From Euptelea pleiosperma (lineage: Eukaryota; Streptophyta; Magnoliopsida; Ranunculales; Eupteleaceae), in NCBI GenBank assembly GCA_035048495.1, contig CM068545.1:19688741-19752740 (forward strand): 64,000 nt of DNA, read 5' to 3'. Position numbers and translations under genes: made by a program. How positions within the stretch are numbered: position 1 is the stretch's first letter; every line of letters starts with the position of its first letter. Shown in pieces: positions 44,495 to 55,634 of the stretch. Under the pieces are notes generated by a model that had not been told where the DNA came from, made no database searches, and was given only the letters and a program-made list of their open reading frames with translations.

Positions 44495-47389
44495 ATGGAT
44501 TCTTTGAAGTCAATACTTGAAATTGGGAACATTGTGGTGTCACCTATTGTTGAACAGGTAAATTATGTGAGGAACCTTGAAGAAAATATGAAAATTTTGG
44601 AAGAAAAAATGGAAAACCTGAAGAGCCGAAAGGAAGACATAAACATTGAATTGAATCACGCTGAGGTTGAGCCAGGAAAAAAGCGAAAGAGAGAAGTTGA
44701 AGTTTGGCAAGAAAAGGTGCAGAGAATTACAACTGAAATGGATGAGGTAAAAAGGAAATATAGTGAAAGGAGCTCTCTCCTACCTATAAGCTTGGGAAAG
44801 CTTGTCACTAAAAAGATCAAAGAAGTTACTGAGCTTCAAGATAAAGGCAGCTTTCCTGATGGACTGCTAGTTGATCACTTAGACTGTGGACTAACATTAC
44901 CAACAACCCAATTGGTCGGCGTATCAGCTAAGAAAAACTTAAAAAAAATCTGGGAGGCCTTGATGAACAGTGAGATTAACACTATTGGTGTTTATGGAAT
45001 GGGGGGGATCGGCAAGACAACCATCATGACCCATATCAATAATCACTTGAAAAACACTGGTCATTTTGATGTTATAATTTGGGTCACTGTATCAAAAGCA
45101 TTGGATGTCGAGGGATTACAAAACGACATTGCCCAAGCCATAAACTTTGATTTGTCAAATGTTAGAGATCCAAAAAGAAGAGCAGCCAAATTACAAGAAA
45201 CTCTTCAAAGAAGGAAGAGGTTTGTGCTCATCTTAGATGATATGTGGGAACTGTTTCCTCCGGAGGAGGTAGGTATTCCCATACCATCTAGAGAAAATGG
45301 ATTCAAGTTAGTATTAACTACTAGATCATTTGAAGTATGTCGAGGGATGAAATACCAAAAGGAAATTAAAGTGGAGGTTCTCTCAGAGGAGGAAGCTTGG
45401 AAATTATTCCTGGATAAAGTTGGACGTCAGATGATGCATGCTCTTGAAGTAGAAGCAATTGCAAGGCTCGTTGCCCAGGAATGTGCTGGTTTGCCTCTTA
45501 CAATCATCACAGTAGGTGGAACCATGAGTAGACTAGAAGGCATTCACGAATGGAGAAATGTATTGTATGAATTAAAAAGTTCGACACGGGGGGTGAGGAA
45601 GATGAAAGACAAGGTCATTGAACGTTTGAAATTCAGTTATAATCGCTTGAGAGATGAAAAGCTCAAGAATTGTTTCTTATATTGTGCATTGTATCCTGAA
45701 GATTATCTCATCGAGGTGGAAGAATTGATTAATAATTGGATTGCCGAGGGGTTAATAGATGATCAAAGGAATAGGGAGGAGAAGTTTGACGAAGGTCGCG
45801 TTATTTTGGATATATTGATAAACAATTGTATGATTTTACAGAGTGATATTGAATATGTAAAGATGCATGATTCGGTTAGAGACATGGCCCTTGAGATCAC
45901 AAATGTGAGCCCTAGCTTCCTGGTCAAAGCTGGTGATCGGTTAATAATAAATGAGGAGGAATGGAGAGAAGATCTTGAGAGAGTTTCTTTAATGAGTAAT
46001 GGTATAAAGGAGCTTTGGTATGCACCCAGGTGCCCCAGACTCATTACTTTGCTACTGGAAAGAAACCCTCTATCGGGTGGGATCTCAGATTCATTCTTTG
46101 AGCACATGCGTGATCTTAAGGTTCTTGATCTATCTCATACTAAAATCAAGTATCTGCCAAATTCTGTATCGAACTTGAAGAATCTCCGTGCACTTCTCTT
46201 ACGCAACTGTAGAAGCTTAACTGATGTGCCTTCGCTTGCAAATCTTACGAAATTGATGGCATTGGACCTCCATGGTACTGGAATCGAAGAACTGCCTCAA
46301 GGCATGGGAAGGTTAGTCAACCTCAGATGCCTTGATATCTCTGATATTGATATTGATGGCCTAAGAATGTTTCCGAGTGGGTTTCTATCCATGCTTTCCT
46401 TTCTCGAAGAACTCAGAATAGATACACATCCTGGTTTGTACTTTGAGGAGGTGGAGGAACTCAGCAACTTAACACACTTAGAAAGTTTGCATGCCACTTT
46501 CTCCGACTTGCTTGCTTTTAATAAATATATCAGGTCTGAGCATATGCAAGGGTTGAAGAACTTCGGTTTCACCGTAGGGGATGATGAAGAACCGTATATT
46601 AGTGAAGAAGTGATGGGGAATTTTGTAGCGGTATGCAAAGTTGATATTGTTAACGTAATTAACTCCCTTGTGCTCCCTTGCAACACCCAAGAGTTGTGTA
46701 TTGAATTGTGCGAGGATCTCACTAGGTTATCGGAATTGGATTGCTTAAAGAATGTAAGAGATTTGAAACGGTGTAAGCTACGTTGGTGCATAGGGATAGA
46801 GTGCATATTGTCAGTAGAAGAAGAAGTGGGCCCATCGTTATTACCAAGCCTTGAGTATCTGTCTCTTATTGGCTTGGACAAGTTAAGTGCACTCTGTAAG
46901 GGAGTTGTGCCACGAGGCACCCTTTCTAGTTTAAAGCACCTGAAAATGCATGAGTGTAAAACTATGAAGTATCTGTTCTCGCCTGGGTTGTTACAGAACC
47001 TCCAAAACCTTGAGTTTGTTGATGTCAGTTATTGTGAGCAGATGGAGGAGATAATAGCAGAAGAAGAGATGGGTGAAGGGAACAACAATACCATCACACT
47101 TCCAAGGTTGAAGGATTTGTGCTTATATGATCTACCGGAATTGAAGAGCATTTGGAAGGGGTTAATGGTTTGTGATTCTATACAGACTATTGATGTATAT
47201 GAATGTGACGTGCTGAAAAGGCTTCCTCTCTCTATGGAAATGGAAAGTAGAGGACAACCACCACCACTACCTGCTCTCAGAGTAATCAGAGGACACAAAG
47301 AGTGGTGGGATTCGCTGGAGTGGGACCATCCCAACGACAAAACCCTCCTTCAACCCTTCTTCAAAGAACCATTGGATTATAGTAAGTAG
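44495..47389 (+). CDS. CC-NBS-LRR disease resistance protein (CNL-2), 964 aa
   Basis: Paralogue of CNL-1 with the same single-exon coding plan and predicted cytosolic immune-receptor role. Coiled coil at about residues 25-90. P-loop GMGGIGKTT (168-176), WVTVSKA, kinase-2 LILDDMW (245-251), LVLTTRS, GLPL (332-335), CFLYCALYPED and MHD (457-459) are all intact. LRRs follow from about residue 500. The acidic stretch before MGEGNNN has only three Glu. It differs from CNL-1 most in the LRR (for example EELRIDTHPGLYFEE replaces the FPGFPFEGRTN region), as expected for the recognition surface. The start MDSLKS is shared with CNL-3 and lies 12 bp after the 5'UTR intron acceptor. The copia-2 LTR ends 950 bp upstream, so its promoter context differs from CNL-1. 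Confidence 0.95.
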   Translation: MDSLKSILEIGNIVVSPIVEQVNYVRNLEENMKILEEKMENLKSRKEDINIELNHAEVEPGKKRKREVEVWQEKVQRITTEMDEVKRKYSERSSLLPISLGKLVTKKIKEVTELQDKGSFPDGLLVDHLDCGLTLPTTQLVGVSAKKNLKKIWEALMNSEINTIGVYGMGGIGKTTIMTHINNHLKNTGHFDVIIWVTVSKALDVEGLQNDIAQAINFDLSNVRDPKRRAAKLQETLQRRKRFVLILDDMWELFPPEEVGIPIPSRENGFKLVLTTRSFEVCRGMKYQKEIKVEVLSEEEAWKLFLDKVGRQMMHALEVEAIARLVAQECAGLPLTIITVGGTMSRLEGIHEWRNVLYELKSSTRGVRKMKDKVIERLKFSYNRLRDEKLKNCFLYCALYPEDYLIEVEELINNWIAEGLIDDQRNREEKFDEGRVILDILINNCMILQSDIEYVKMHDSVRDMALEITNVSPSFLVKAGDRLIINEEEWREDLERVSLMSNGIKELWYAPRCPRLITLLLERNPLSGGISDSFFEHMRDLKVLDLSHTKIKYLPNSVSNLKNLRALLLRNCRSLTDVPSLANLTKLMALDLHGTGIEELPQGMGRLVNLRCLDISDIDIDGLRMFPSGFLSMLSFLEELRIDTHPGLYFEEVEELSNLTHLESLHATFSDLLAFNKYIRSEHMQGLKNFGFTVGDDEEPYISEEVMGNFVAVCKVDIVNVINSLVLPCNTQELCIELCEDLTRLSELDCLKNVRDLKRCKLRWCIGIECILSVEEEVGPSLLPSLEYLSLIGLDKLSALCKGVVPRGTLSSLKHLKMHECKTMKYLFSPGLLQNLQNLEFVDVSYCEQMEEIIAEEEMGEGNNNTITLPRLKDLCLYDLPELKSIWKGLMVCDSIQTIDVYECDVLKRLPLSMEMESRGQPPPLPALRVIRGHKEWWDSLEWDHPNDKTLLQPFFKEPLDYSK

Positions 47390-47635
47390 GGAATTGAGGA
47401 AGTTGTTTCTTTGCACGTTGCATTATGTGTTTTATTTTCATTCCATACTTCCTTAACTCTTATATCATCCATTGGGTTTGATGTAGGGATTTTAATTGAA
47501 TTCGGATCTTTATGATAGTGGTGGGAGCAGCGGCTTATCAATTCATCAGGAGTAGCTATGAAATTTAGTTAATATGGTCACTCATACCTCTTGATGTACT
47601 GGTGTGGCAGCCAAGCTGATGGCCTGTTCGATGAG
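47390..47635. other. CNL-2 3'UTR region
   Basis: Conserved with CNL-1 to about 47490 (gaggaagttg, gcacgttg, ccattgggtttgatgta). No further gene. Confidence 0.5.
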
Positions 47636-47760
47636 TGTAAGAATATTTACTTGCTTCCATCACTCCTAATAAAGTAAAATCTACCCTTATTTGGAGCATT
47701 AAACCATCTAAAGACCCTGAACCCAACGGATTTCACGCGCTTTCTAATGGTAATTTTGAT
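47636..47760 (+). pseudogene. LINE reverse-transcriptase fragment
   Basis: The plus strand encodes a stretch with ITPNKVKSTLIWSIKPSKDP followed by EPNGFHA. This resembles the E(V/I)K..I..(L/I)KPxKAPGPDGF segment at the start of L1 RT domains. Only about 40 residues remain. The match is by eye and short. Confidence 0.4.
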
Positions 47761-48910
47761 GACATATTATTGATCTAAAGATCAAGATCTTTAGACAAGT
47801 CGGCTGTCCTAGAGTTGCCACAATTTATAGTTTCGCCCCTCCGAACTAATCTTTCAAAATGAGAAATTTTTTGAAGCGGGGATCACACGCCAATGATCAC
47901 GTGCCATCTATACTAGCCATGGGTACACTTAGCATGCTATCATTGGTGCATGATCGTCTCTTAAAAAATTCCACCGCTTCAAATTTTCAAAACTGTCCTT
48001 CGAAGGGAAACTTTTCTATTTTGTCTCTTCTTCCAAAAATGCCCTACTATCACTCATATGCAATGCACGTGACGCCCTTATTTGTTATTTCTCATTTGTA
48101 ATTTACATAAAATCGATGTCCATTTTTTGTAATTAGGAAGTTTCAAGGACCCTAAAAGCTATGGAATTTGTAAAGAGAGATTTTACATTCATCAAAACAA
48201 GGAGAGAACTTTAGCTGTGGCAATTCCACTGCAAATGTGTGGTGGCTGTAATCAAGATGAGGTGGGGTCGACTTCACTTTGGAATATCTTCTTTTTAAAA
48301 CATTGCTACAGACTTCAAACAAGTGTATCGTTTGGCTTAAGCATATGGTGAACTTGTGGCATGAACCATCTACAAGACGCACACACCAAGTAAAGCATGT
48401 TCACCAAGAAAAAGAAAAACAAAAGCATTCCCTGATTGTTAGTCCATGGAGATTGAACTTTCTGTATTTGGAGGATTGGAATTCTGGGTGGTTGGTTTGA
48501 TTTGGAAGTCTTTGAGATGGGATTGAGTGGTCTTAATTTCCATCATTGCATGAAGTAAGAGATGGTGAGGGTGATGAGAAGGTGATGGAGAAGAACCAGA
48601 AAGAATCTAGGCTTTCTATGATCTCTTGACATTCCATCAAAGATCAGAGAAAACAGAAAAAGAAAGTCTATGAAGAGAAGGATTGGCTAAGCAAGAGCTT
48701 CGTGTAGCTACGGTTTTTGTCAGTTCTAATCCAAAGAATGAAGCATGGTTTGTGGAGGGTGTTTCAGTCATTAACGAAACCAGAGTTGCGGCAACCAATG
48801 GGCTACCCATTATCTCGTGTTTGGTTCGCGGAAAATATCAATTTTGGAGATCATGTTTTCTTGCAAATCTTCGAAATGCTTGTTTGGTTCGAACTCCGGA
48901 GTAAGAAGAG
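47761..48910. other. Unassigned DNA with short open frames
   Basis: Partly mirrored words at 47860-47990 (gaaattttttgaagcgg against ccgcttcaaattttc) suggest a small foldback element. An open frame at 48683-48904 has no recognised domain. No gene called. Confidence 0.35.
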
Positions 48911-48914
48911 ACTT

Positions 48915-49100
48915 TTGGAAAAGGGTCGGGATCGAGGGACAGAGCATTCGACAGATTTTTCACCCGAAATTGTGAGATGTCGATTCTCACACGATCTGAT
49001 GGCCAAAAATCTTAAGCCGTGGAGACTGATACATATATAAGCCGACTCATTGATGACAAGTGAGGAAGCCAAGCCGATTGCAGCATCAGTTGCTTTGCAG
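48915..49100. repeat. Left arm of a widely spaced inverted repeat
   Basis: gggtcgggatcgagggacagagcattc and tttcacccgaaatt here are mirrored at 52135-52200. Weaker similarity extends about 180 bp. The arms lie about 3 kb apart. Either a TIR element or two inverted copies of one repeat. Confidence 0.6.
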
Positions 49101-49417
49101 TTGTACGACACACTTCAGTCAAGTCTCGTGACAATCGAAAATTGAATTTTAAATTTCAAGTTTCAAATTTTAAAATAAATTCCCTCCGAATAATACCCCG
49201 CTCTCAAACCCAAAATCCCCCTCCCTCGCTCAAACCTTCCCTCGCCCCTCCCTCTCAAAACCCCACCCTTTAGCCCCCTCCATCTCAAACAGGCTTGTGA
49301 AGAATAGAAGGAAAAGAGAGATTATGGATCCTATGGCTAATGGTGACATCCATTTTCGTTCCATGTTCGGTGGTTGTCAGAGGTGCAGATATCTTCTTAG
49401 TCTCATCATCTCATCTC

Positions 49418-49440
49418 TCAGAGAGAGAGAGAGAGAGAGC
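49418..49440 (+). repeat. (GA)n microsatellite
   Basis: About eleven GA units within an otherwise unassigned stretch (49300-49600). The adjacent open frame at 49297-49503 runs through it (RERERES) and has no known domain. Confidence 0.8.
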
Positions 49441-49756
49441 TTCTTCTTTACTTTTTCTCCCTGTGTTTCTTGTTTTAGTTCTTTGTTTGGTGGGTTTACA
49501 TGAGGAATTAGGAGGTGATGCAGGAGAAAGAAAGCTTGGTTTTGTGGGCTTTTCTTTCCTTTTTTGGTTTTATGTGATGGAGATGTAAAGAAGGGGTTTG
49601 CGAGACTCCAAGTCTGAAACTTGACTTCGCTTTTAATTGCAAGATTTTCCAAACAGCAAAAAATCGTAGAATATGAAGAAAAGATGCCACGATTTGTACG
49701 GTCATTCCTTTCGAGTAAACCTTCACTCACACCATGCTGTGAGCGACGCCGACCAC

Positions 49757-50042
49757 AGACCACAATAAGAGCCAAGTGGCACACTCTTAGAGGGCACTTA
49801 CCGTATGGATGTTTGGCCAGTGCCTCGGTCCACCGGCAAACCAAAAATCAGCCTGATTAGTGATTAACAAACTTTGGATCTTTGCACCCAAATTCGTACG
49901 ATTAAAATCAACCCATGAAAATAACTTCAATCTAAAGCTTAGAAATCACTAATCAGGTTTGTACGCCCACCTTGTGATTGGCCAAACATCCATACGGTCA
50001 TCATTCACTAAGAGTGTGCCACGTGGCTCGTATTGTGGTATG
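49757..50042. mobile_element. Foldback MITE, GAGCCACATGGCAC-type core
   Basis: ccacaataagagccaagtgg, gtatggatgtttggcca and aaccaaaaatcagcctgatt on the left are mirrored by aatcactaatcagg, tggccaaacatccatacgg and gccacgtggctcgtattgtgg on the right. Outer termini of either known type are absent, so this may be the bare core. Confidence 0.65.
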
Positions 50043-50720
50043 TGGTCCGTGTTGCTCACAGAGGAGGAATAAACATCCATGAGGTCAGTAGGCCTAGATG
50101 GCAGTGGTGAGTAACAAAATGGCACTGGGCATACATTTTCCATTGATTCATATACTTGACGACATACTAGTAGATTGCCAAATTCGAGCAGATTACCAGA
50201 AAGAGGTTTCCTTATGTTACAGTTTCTCTCTAAAATCTAAATGAGATAACCTTCTGTTGTGTTATGTAGAGACCGATGATTCTTGAATCACTGTAAATCT
50301 GTGTATTGTGGTTTGTTTGCATCTTTGTTTTATTGCTCGTTTATTGTTCTTTCTTCCCAACACCTTCCGTCACCACACACGTAAGAAGTTGAGGGAAACC
50401 AACAAGCGCTTCATGCAAATTAATGGAGAAAGCCTTAAGCTCATACATCACTCCAATTGTGAGTAATTCCCTAGTTTTATTTAGTAATCTCCAACAAAAG
50501 GCATGCTGAAATTCCCTTGTGTTATTTTAGTAACCCCAAATCCAGAAAACAACTCATTACACCAACCCCTACTGAAAAGCTAAAAAGCACGAAACAACAT
50601 CCGGCCCAAAATCATCCCATACTTTATATTTTAGGCAAGTTTCTTAAGTTGCAGAACCAATGGCTACCATAATGAAATTTGCATTCTTAGTGCAGAAATC
50701 TATAAAATATTTTTTCTATA
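50043..50720. other. Intergenic DNA, nothing recognised
   Basis: No domain, strong repeat or RNA gene seen. Confidence 0.4.
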
Positions 50721-50729
50721 TGTTTACAA

Positions 50730-51231
50730 CCAGACCCCGACATTATAGAGATAGGCTTGATTCCTGAGCCAAACAAACAAAAATACAAAAGTTGGCACGA
50801 CAATCAGCACTGTACATGTGGCACAACGAGACATAGACTGAAGCTGGCATGGTGGACATTTGAGCATCATCCAACACACTGCAGCTTGTATATATGTATC
50901 ATCTAATAGATCCAACATAGATTGAAGCGATTGCTGGACACCTGCAACGATCACAATGGCCCTGGTCAAAAACCATATAAATGATAAGAAAGTGGAGGCT
51001 TCTATTAGAGTCAGAACTCCAGAATCAATGGGGTCAATGGTTGTGCATCTAACATAGAGAGTAAAAACAGAGTGCCGGCCCAAAATGCAAGAGTCTTCAC
51101 CTAGAACTAACTACTTACCATAAAAGTATGAACACCAAGTTCCAAATATTCATAGAAATCTTGGCCAAGAAATGGAGCAAAAAAGGCATAGAATGCAATG
51201 CTAGCAAGAATAATAAAGTTTTAGCCACAAC
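50730..51231 (-). pseudogene. DHHC protein S-acyltransferase relic
   Basis: A minus-strand exon at 51231-51119 sits between TTGTGCAG and GTAAGTAG. It encodes IAFYAFFAPFLGQDFYEY followed by LELGV, close to the first membrane segment of plant PAT19-22-type S-acyltransferases (AFYAFFAPF-G). The next exon-like piece (from about 51069 leftwards) encodes VFTLYVRCTTIDPIDSG, matching the FxLYVRCTxINPADPG segment that follows in that family. A TAA stop lies at the start of the first exon in the matching frame, and the DHHC catalytic cysteine-rich core is not visible. These enzymes attach palmitate to cysteines at membranes. This copy is non-functional. Confidence 0.6.
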
Positions 51232-51653
51232 CTGCACAACAAAAAAAGATGAGAACGGGAGTCTTCGCAAAGCAATTCAAGCACAGGAATGGGCTCACAG
51301 GTTCCAAAATAATGGATCCAGCAATCAACGACGTTGGAACCCTGAATCAATTTAGTAAAATACCAGAGTTTGGATCTCTTCAAACCACAATAATGAAAGC
51401 AAAGCTCGCGAACTATGCTCTAACAAAAAGCTAACTCACCAATAAAAATCTTAAGGCCATCAAACTCATCCAACAGCCAATGAAATTAGTGACTTCCTAA
51501 ATGAGGCCCCCCATACATGCTAATCCCACAAATCATATTAATCTAGAAAGCAATCAAGACCACATCCATACAAGATGAGCAGTACGTTCTTCAACTCCTC
51601 CAAAAGTGTGTGAACATCCACCTCATAGGATCTTTCTTTCACGTGAGACCATA

Positions 51654-51740
51654 GATTTATTTATTTATTTTTGATAAGTAACTGAGATTTGTATAAAAAA
51701 GAAGCAAGGGAGAAATCCCACTATACATTACAAAAAGGTT
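51654..51740 (-). mobile_element. LINE 3'-end-like fragment
   Basis: tttttgataagtaactgagatttgtataaaaaagaag resembles the reverse complement of a plant L1 3' end. Short, with no coding part. Low confidence. Confidence 0.3.
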
Positions 51741-52029
51741 TGTTGCAAATCTGAAATGGAGGGTGGGTGGGTGACGCAGGTATGTATTTTTGTCGTCGAT
51801 AAAGTTCTACAAAGTGAGAAGACCAGAAGATCGATGTTGAGTTGCTTGAACGGAGGAGAGGAGATGAAGCTCTTCAAGCTTCCATGGTTGTGGAGAGTGG
51901 AGACTTCTTCCATGCAATTCCGTGAAGAGAGAAACGAGAAGACGTTTACAAGGAAGAACGGCCATTCGGTTGACAAGTGTTGTTCACATTAAATGTCAAG
52001 AGTTTGCTTTTGGAAGAATGACAGAGACG

Positions 52030-52205
52030 GCTCTTTTTGTTCGGCTTTACGAGCCACAATATGACTTCTCACTCGTCATAAATGACTTCACGTTCTTCTC
52101 CGCTTCTAACTTGTGACGGTTGGATGGTAAGAGAATCAACATCTCATAATTTCGGGTGAAAAGTCGGCTGAATGCTCTGTCCCTCGATCCCGACCTTTTA
52201 AAAAA
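52030..52205. repeat. Right arm of the widely spaced inverted repeat
   Basis: Mirror of 48915-49100. See that entry. Confidence 0.6.
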
Positions 52206-52479
52206 TAAAATAGGAAAACCAACGGACTGAATTAAAGTTAGTCCGTTGATTTTCCGAAGTGGCAACACGGCTTTATTTTACCTAGAGCCCGGTACCATGA
52301 GTAATGTTTTCATACCCGGACCGGTTCACTGGGTCACCGTTTCAACCACCCCGGGTCTTTGTGGCCCACCAACCCATGAATGTTTTGCCCGCCCCTTGGT
52401 GGACCACCCCGGGTCACCGGTCGAGCCGATTACAATAGAACTTCGAACCATTATAATGGCCCCTTTTAAACCTTGGTTC

Positions 52480-54300
52480 AAACTTCGAATCATGTTTCTT
52501 GGAAAATAGAAAATTGCTGTTGCAGGCTTGCAGCAAATGTGATGCAGTGAGATCACGGAAACGTTTTGGAAAAGGTGGATCCCACGCTTATTTCCACGAA
52601 ATTGCGTGTGATCACGACAGAACAAATAAAGTCACGAGTCATGGGTGGGTTCCAGACTTCCAGTTCCACACCTATTTCCTCGAAATCGCGTGTAATAAGA
52701 AAGTCAAGTCGTCAAGAGGAGTGTGTGGCCCGTGTGGGTGGTTAGGAAATGGTACCCACGGATAACCGGACAGAAATATGTGCTGTTGAGGCCATTGACC
52801 ATTGGATTCAAGGGATCTATGCTCCACCAGGCTACAACTGCAAAGATTAAAAAAAAATTGTTGCTTATTGAAACCGTGATCTCTTGATCCGATGGTCAAT
52901 GGAGTCAACCACGCATACTTTTTGTTTACTCTCCTCTAAAGCACGAACATGCATCCAAAATTTGGGAAGAGAATTTCAGAACTCTGATCTCCATTTCTTT
53001 CCAACTCTGAGAACCAATTTCAGAACTCTGTTCTTCCATTTCTAACTCTGAGAACCAATTTCACTTTGTAGACTACTAACACTTGAATTTTGCTTGAAAG
53101 AGCGCATGTTAAGGTTGGCTTCATTTGGTTTTTATTTTCCTTTGTATGTTTTGATCTTTTTTATTTTTTATTTTTTATGTTTAATCGAATTTTGCTGAAT
53201 ATGCCGTTGTGTGATGCTGCCATCCAATTTGATTTGGAAGCTTTTCCAAATTTACTTCTGGGTTTTTCTTCATGGACTGATTGGAGTTTTCGAGAACAGT
53301 TAGGTTAAGAGATCAGGTTCTACTTCCTTTTCTTCTATCATTGATTTTTTATTTTCTCTGAGTTCTGTTTTGTTGTTTGACTACTCGATATGAATATAGA
53401 TTTACAATACGTTCACGATATTCTGATACGGATTAAGCCGATTTTTATAAGACTCTTTGGAGCCCACATGTAACTGAAACCGAATCATCACGTTTTTGGG
53501 AACCGACCACAAAAGAACCGGAACCGGAACCAAACTGAAAATAACGGTTCAGGTTCTAGGTAGTTTGATATAGACCCAAGACCGATAGGAACCGGAACTG
53601 ATATATAAGTATAGTGTTAAATTTGTAATATTATCAAGATTGGAACCAATATACCCGTAACTGGAACTGGAACTGACCGGAACTAAATAATCGGTTCCGG
53701 TTCGGTTCCATCATTTTGAGAATTGGAACCGAAAAGTTCCAGAACCAATTCTGGTTTTGAGTACCATAGGAACCGACCCGTTGACACCCCTGCACGTGAG
53801 ATGAGTCTGGGGCTGGTTTTTTTGTGAGGATGATTTCCACATCACAGTGATCATCCTCACAAAATTCAGCCCATTCAGAAATTTCTAATCCTATTAAATG
53901 TGGACATAAGTTAATGGTGAAATTAACTATATAAAATTCTTCGACTTGTATTTTCGTAGGGCTAGAAATGTTGGAAATGGCTGATTTTTTGTTAGGATGA
54001 TCATTCATTATCAAAAATCATCCCTCGACTCCATCATCATGTGAGCTTCACACACACACACAGAGCATGCACGCACGTTGACTCATGGTTTTGTGATTAA
54101 TATAATGACTAATGGATGTAGGGTCCACATACAGAAAAGTTAAAGGCTGATTTTTGGTGATGATATTCTTCTCAACTTGGATATCAACTTCACAAAAACT
54201 CAGTCTATTCCAACATTTGTAGCCTTATGAAAAGTGGTTTGCAAGTTGAAAAATTTTAGACAGTCCATTTTAAACCTATATGATAGGGTTAGAAGTTTTA
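52480..54300. repeat. Repeated block, copy C
   Basis: Contains the aaattgctgttgcaggcttgc module (52510-52620), an exon-like module (53075-53325), a left-truncated TAGGGGTGTC-type MITE (about 53470-53792), and hairpin modules (53810-53875, 53980-54025, 54150-54210). It lacks the SINE (empty at 53919-53950) and the TTTGTAATA MITE (empty at 53612-53622). Confidence 0.65.
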
Positions 54301-54665
54301 GAAATTGTTGATTTTTCTGGCATTCTATTGATTCTAAAACTTAGATTTTGCTAGAAAGAGGGGATGTTAAGGTTAGCTTCATTTGGTTTTTATTTTCCTA
54401 TAGTTTTGATCCATCTTATGTATAATCGAATTTTGCTGAATTTATGAATATGATTTTGTGTGATGCAGCTAGCCATCCAAATTTAAATCTGGGTTTTTGT
54501 CTTCATTGACTGATTGGGTTGAGAGAGCAGGTTCTACTTCCTTTTCTTCTATCTTTGATTTTTGATTTTTGATTTTCTCTGAGCCCATGTTTGGTTGCTA
54601 TTTGATGTAATTGTTGTAGATACAAGCTCTATTTTGTTGTTTGACTCGACATGAGTATATAGATT

Positions 54666-55160
54666 GGGAGTGCATATTTGCACACCCCAATTTCTAACTC
54701 GGCCGACCTGCGACTGTCACTAATCGCCCACAATATGAGCCACATGGCACATTTTTAGAGGACATTGACCGTATGGATGTTTGGTCAATCCTTAGGTGGA
54801 TTTACAAACTAAAAATCAACCCGATTAGTGATTTCTAAGCGTTGGATTAGAGTCATTTTCATGGGTTGAATATAACCCTGGGAATATGAGCATTATTGAC
54901 CATATTTGAGATACAAGATCAAAACGTTTAAAATTACTAATCAGGCTGATTTTTGGTTTTTAGGTCCACCTAGGGATTGACCAAACATCCATACGGTCAG
55001 TGTCCTCTAAAATTGTGACATGTGGCTTCTTTTCTGGGTGTTCAGTGACTGTCGCCAGGCAACCAAGTTTTTTACTCGTTTGAGAGAGCTCTCATTTTGG
55101 GGTGTGCCCCCACCAGGAGTCCACCCCGACAGGAAATGGGGTGTGCAAATATGCGCTCCC
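54666..55160. mobile_element. MITE with 8-bp TSD TATAGATT
   Basis: GGGAGTGCATATTTGCACAC on the left is mirrored by GTGTGCAAATATGCGCTCCC on the right. TATAGATT flanks both sides (54658-54665, 55161-55168). The equivalent place in block A (11309-11316) has a single TATAGATT and no element. It contains the same GAGCCACATGGCAC...CCGTATGGATGTTTGG foldback core as the 1263 MITE (54730-55030), although the termini are unrelated. Confidence 0.85.
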
Positions 55161-55413
55161 TATAGATTTGCAATACGTGATATTGTAGTAAGCCGATTTT
55201 ATAAGACTCTTAAGAGCCAACATGAGTAGGGGTGTCAGCAATTTTAACCGTTTAACCGAGCCGAATCACCACGTTTTTGGGAACTGACTAAAAAAATATC
55301 AGAACCGGAACCAAGCTGAAAATTACGGTTCTGGTTCTGGGTAGTTTGATATAGACCTAAAATATTGATAGGAACCGGAACCGATACATAAGTATTGTGT
55401 TAAATTTGTAATA

Positions 55414-55634
55414 GGCTCAGACTTCGAGGACCTCCCTTTTCTTACCCCTCTCGGTGTTCGTGTGCTCGGCCGTGGATTTTACGAATCCAACTATATATGG
55501 TTGTTAGCACCCCCAAATGTGAAAAAAAGTGATGCCGAGCAGCACTGACAACCTCGTTGGATTCTTGAAATCCATGGCCGAGCACACGAACACCAAGAGG
55601 GGTCAGAAAAATGGGGGTCCTCTAAGCCTGACCC
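55414..55634. mobile_element. 221-bp Mutator-type MITE, 9-bp TSD TTTGTAATA
   Basis: GGCTCAGACTTCGAGGACC on the left is mirrored by GGTCCTCTAAGCCTGACCC on the right. TTTGTAATA flanks both sides (55405-55413, 55635-55643). Arms also mirror at cacgaacacc/ggtgttcgtg. Block C holds the empty site. Block A holds only the right part. Confidence 0.85.

Noticed and set aside
46297..46920. A 207-residue antisense frame in CNL-2
   Set aside because: Same reason; it has no start context or domain.
48683..49040. Possible small gene on the plus strand
   Set aside because: No recognisable domain, and it overlaps the inverted-repeat arm.
49297..49844. Open frames around the GA microsatellite (up to 155 aa)
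   Set aside because: Driven by the microsatellite on both strands. No recognised domain or splice structure.
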